Shown here piece by piece: positions 61,572 through 64,000 of a DNA stretch of 64,000 nt. Every line of letters starts with the position of its first letter. Within the stretch, counting starts at the first letter, position 1. The stretch is from Dyadobacter sp. CY323 (GTDB taxonomy: Bacteria > Bacteroidota > Bacteroidia > Cytophagales > Spirosomataceae). Under the pieces are notes generated by a model that saw nothing but the letters and a program-made list of their open reading frames with translations, ran no database searches and had not been told where the DNA came from. The stretch covers positions 186,001 to 250,000 of the forward strand of contig NZ_JAJUXH010000003.1 in the NCBI RefSeq assembly GCF_021390245.1, read 5' to 3'. Made by a program: the position numbers and the translations under genes.

Positions 61572-61834
61572 TGTCTTGTTTATTTACTGTTTCAAATATT
61601 GAGATGGGGTTGTAATTTGATTTTTGGCTCCCAATTGAAAACTCTCTTAAAGTAATTCACTTAACCCAAATGGAGTTTTCCAGCTGTTTTATTAACTTCC
61701 ATTAATTAGATGGTGATTTAGGCATATCTGAGGTCTACGCCATTTCTGCCTTCATCGGGACAGAATAATACCCTGGATTTTTAGCAACTTTTTTCTGAGC
61801 TCGTAATAAGCCAAGACAGTTCTAGCCTGATCTT

Positions 61835-62053
61835 CTATTTCATCAATTGACTTTTTGCTTCAAATAACGCCGCTAATAGCGTGTCCAAATAAATATCCGA
61901 TTGAACCTTTTCTTTAAAAAATTCAACCTTCATTCTATTCACGCCCTCCTCCTTTTGAACGATAGCAATTTCCTCGCCATTGATCCAAACGTATGCGACC
62001 AGTTCCTCGTAGTCAATTGGACTTCCTATTATTATTTGAAATTTATTTTCCAT
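61835..62053 (-). CDS. Candidate immunity protein of the Rhs toxin
   Basis: A 72-residue protein starts at the ATG at 62053, seven bases after the Rhs stop at 62061. It reads MENKFQIIIGSPIDYEELVA, then WINGEEIAIVQKEEGVNR and a helical C-terminus. Its place, small size and coupling to the toxin gene are those of immunity proteins. The upstream ORF start at 62158 overlaps the toxin tip and is not used. The family is not recognised with certainty. Confidence 0.7.
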   Translation of the reverse strand: MENKFQIIIGSPIDYEELVAYVWINGEEIAIVQKEEGVNRMKVEFFKEKVQSDIYLDTLLAALFEAKSQLMK

Positions 62054-62060
62054 TTTCTTA

Positions 62061-64000
62061 TCATTTAAATAATTCTCGAAAGCCATTAAATAGCCCATCT
62101 CTTGAAACACCAAATCCTCGGCCCGTAGTTTTGTCAAAAACATACTGGCCGCCTCCATTTGCTTTTTGAATAACTACATTTGGAGAATTAATTATTTGGT
62201 TTAATATACTAAGTCCCTCTTGATTAGCTGTTTTATGAGAGAATTCAATTCCTTGAAAAACAGACCCTTCTCTTCCGGCATGTTTTTGTAAGGCCCTTCC
62301 TATAACCGTTAACCCTTGCTCTCCCCACGCTTTGGTGGCACTTTCAAAAAACTCGTTTGCTAGACCCATTCCTACCTTACCACCACCTGGGCCTGGCAAA
62401 GCATCCAGACCAAATGAAGCCATTCCCAAAATTACCTGCGTATTATCCTTCCTAACAGCTCCTTGACTAATATCGGTAATAGCACCGATGAAAGGCACCC
62501 ATTCTGCCTTATTTTTTAGTTCATCAGACCCTTTCTCTAATGCATCAACCGTTTGATTAAATGTCTCTTGTCTGTTTGAATATAGAGCCGCTTCTTCCTG
62601 TGTTTCAGGCTTTTTAAATAGTCCCAGAAAATCGAAAATCCTTTGAAATATTCCTTTTTGTGGATCATCTGCCAACCTTCCATCCGGATCAATAAACCTC
62701 AATGGATTATTGTAGCCATACGTATAAGGCGAAAATCTTCTGGACAACTCCGCAAGCGGATCACTCGTCCCCCACCGCCCAACCTCCGGCATATACATTC
62801 GCGCGCCATAATCCAGATACCCGCTGCCAACCTGCAATTCTTTCTCATTATACAAAAAACGATTGATTGCGTTTCTCTCGGTGGGCGTTTTTCCGTCTTT
62901 CGGAATGGCCAGGCCGAAAGGATAGTATTCCGTATTTTGTATAATCTCCCCTTTTTCATTAAATACAATCCGCACATTACCCAAATGGTCTTTGATGTAG
63001 TAATCAAAACGTAATGAATCGGGAGTGACGATCACCTGGCCTTCGGAAGTCGCGCCGCGTTTCAATGCATTGGCTCCGTCATATTGAAATACACCTGCAT
63101 ACTTGGCCGTGAATGCATCCGCTGCATTCACATATTTGTGTTTGTTGCCCGTTGCATCATACTCATACTTGAATGCCGGATTCGCCCCAATCGTAACGGT
63201 TTTGGGCAGGTTCAGGTAATTGTAAGTGATGGTGGCTCCGCGATTGCCATCGTTGCTCATATTTCCGTTCCCGTCATAAGCATAGCTGCTCGCTCCACTT
63301 TTCACACCCAGATTACTCCCGGAACCATCCCCGACAGCCGAAAGCCGATTGCCAACATAAGAATAAGTAAGCTGATCCACCGCAGCACCGGCGCGGGTCA
63401 ATGTAGCGAGGTTCCCGTTTTTATCATACGTAATGCCACTTTCGGTATTCGTATACCCAAAGATCCCGGTTGAACCCGACATTCGGCTTGCTGCATCGTA
63501 GGTGAATTTCAAACCCGCTGTGAAAGCCGCCTCGCCCGTGTACCGCCACAAAAGGGAATCTATGCTGCCATTGCTGTAATTAGCATTAGTACGATGACTG
63601 GCATGGATTGCATAAAAAGATTCCTGCGGAACCGCATCGGACTGCTTGTATACTGTCTTCACATCGGTTTGCCAGCCTCTGATGTTGTAAGTATAATCGG
63701 TCCGGCGGCGGTATTTCGTCCCATCATATGAATGCAGCCATTTGCTTTGCAGCTGACCGAGACTGTTATACCGTTGCGCAACGGTATAAACCTCTTTGGT
63801 TTTTGTACCTGTAATTACTTTTTCTTTTACACTCAACAACCTATCAGCGTGATCGTACGTGAAACTGGATAAATGCGTATTGGTAGTCGCTCCCGAAAGT
63901 ACCTGTTCTGTTTTTTGCTCTTCAACTACCGGAGCCAGGTCAAATTTGTATTTGATTGACGTCCGTTCATACGCGGTCGCGCCCAGGTCATACAATTCAC
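62061..64000 (-). CDS. Rhs-repeat polymorphic toxin, C-terminal part (5' end outside window)
   Basis: The frame is open to the window edge, so only the last 646 or so residues are seen. They hold RHS/YD repeats (SSFTYDHADRLLSV, LTYSYVGNRLSAVGDG, YNYLNLPKTVTIG) and the RHS-associated core ending near SPYTYGYNNPLRFIDPDG (439 counted from the TTG at 63995). Then comes a variable tip of 205 residues. The tip has a hydrophobic pre-toxin-like region (WVPFIGAITDISQG) and a last domain of about 80 residues starting RALQKHAGREG. The latter resembles small RNase-like contact-toxin tips from memory. A candidate immunity gene follows. Confidence 0.85.
   Translation of the reverse strand, partial: ELYDLGATAYERTSIKYKFDLAPVVEEQKTEQVLSGATTNTHLSSFTYDHADRLLSVKEKVITGTKTKEVYTVAQRYNSLGQLQSKWLHSYDGTKYRRRTDYTYNIRGWQTDVKTVYKQSDAVPQESFYAIHASHRTNANYSNGSIDSLLWRYTGEAAFTAGLKFTYDAASRMSGSTGIFGYTNTESGITYDKNGNLATLTRAGAAVDQLTYSYVGNRLSAVGDGSGSNLGVKSGASSYAYDGNGNMSNDGNRGATITYNYLNLPKTVTIGANPAFKYEYDATGNKHKYVNAADAFTAKYAGVFQYDGANALKRGATSEGQVIVTPDSLRFDYYIKDHLGNVRIVFNEKGEIIQNTEYYPFGLAIPKDGKTPTERNAINRFLYNEKELQVGSGYLDYGARMYMPEVGRWGTSDPLAELSRRFSPYTYGYNNPLRFIDPDGRLADDPQKGIFQRIFDFLGLFKKPETQEEAALYSNRQETFNQTVDALEKGSDELKNKAEWVPFIGAITDISQGAVRKDNTQVILGMASFGLDALPGPGGGKVGMGLANEFFESATKAWGEQGLTVIGRALQKHAGREGSVFQGIEFSHKTANQEGLSILNQIINSPNVVIQKANGGGQYVFDKTTGRGFGVSRDGLFNGFRELFK

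Noticed and set aside
61700..61834. 35-codon stretch after the immunity gene (reads KSIDEIEDQARTVLAYYELR)
   Set aside because: It has no start codon and might be a frameshifted tail of the immunity gene after an A-run, but the 72-residue protein already ends plausibly.
62053..62158. Longer immunity protein starting at 62158
   Set aside because: The extra codons overlap the toxin tip in another frame; the ATG at 62053 follows the Rhs stop by seven bases.

Overview
The window looks like chromosomal DNA from a Bacteroidota bacterium of the order Cytophagales, most like Spirosomataceae such as Dyadobacter. The genus is inferred from gene content, not tested. Supporting signs are a GldB gliding lipoprotein, DUF6089 barrels, the rpmG-DUF4295-ftsY order, DUF4293, an alpha/beta-fused 2-oxoacid dehydrogenase E1, paired DUF1549/DUF1553 and DUF1501 proteins, and TAnnTTTG promoter boxes instead of strong Shine-Dalgarno sites. 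No tRNA, rRNA, CRISPR array or intact insertion sequence was seen.

Layout. 1-64 is the start of a pyruvate dehydrogenase E1 beta gene leaving the window. 264-7122 is a minus-strand operon (DUF2126/transglutaminase, circularly permuted ATP-grasp/alpha-E fusion, second transglutaminase) of the predicted amidoligase type. After proC, 8361-14437 is a minus-strand cluster of DUF1549/DUF1553 cytochrome, DUF1501 Tat protein and membrane cytochrome/LRR protein. 14596-20951 holds a DUF1338 dioxygenase, a DUF4160/DUF2442 pair, a two-domain esterase, a small coiled-coil protein, and a dehydrogenase with an acyl-CoA carboxylase beta subunit. 21049-25808 is an envelope block: MlaD-like protein and amidase, divergent from LptD. 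26484-31211 is the fused E1 gene followed by a PglC/PglD/PglE-like trio.

31258-47927 is mostly housekeeping and envelope functions: FKBP lipoprotein, endonuclease III, ECF sigma factor with a small partner, YjjG phosphatase, PhyH dioxygenase, trypsin-like protease, DUF2911, two DUF6089 proteins, an ABC transporter with a DUF3299-like partner (possibly metal-linked), a lone nuoH, gldB, an epimerase, a TlpA-type thioredoxin, gatB and a cytochrome c lipoprotein. 48143-59354 is core: rpmG, DUF4295, ftsY, rimO, kdsD, recQ, purD, ricT and anmK, interrupted by a toxin-antitoxin module in which both genes are frameshifted.

The right end (59384-64000) is accessory and more AT-rich. An Rhs protein, open at the right edge, ends in a variable toxin tip and is followed 7 bases later by a 72-residue candidate immunity gene, two unknown genes, and a decayed second copy of the Rhs core/tip junction. 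This polymorphic-toxin locus and the broken toxin-antitoxin module are the most unusual parts. The amidoligase operon and the possible metal ABC system are the best targets for unexplained biochemistry.
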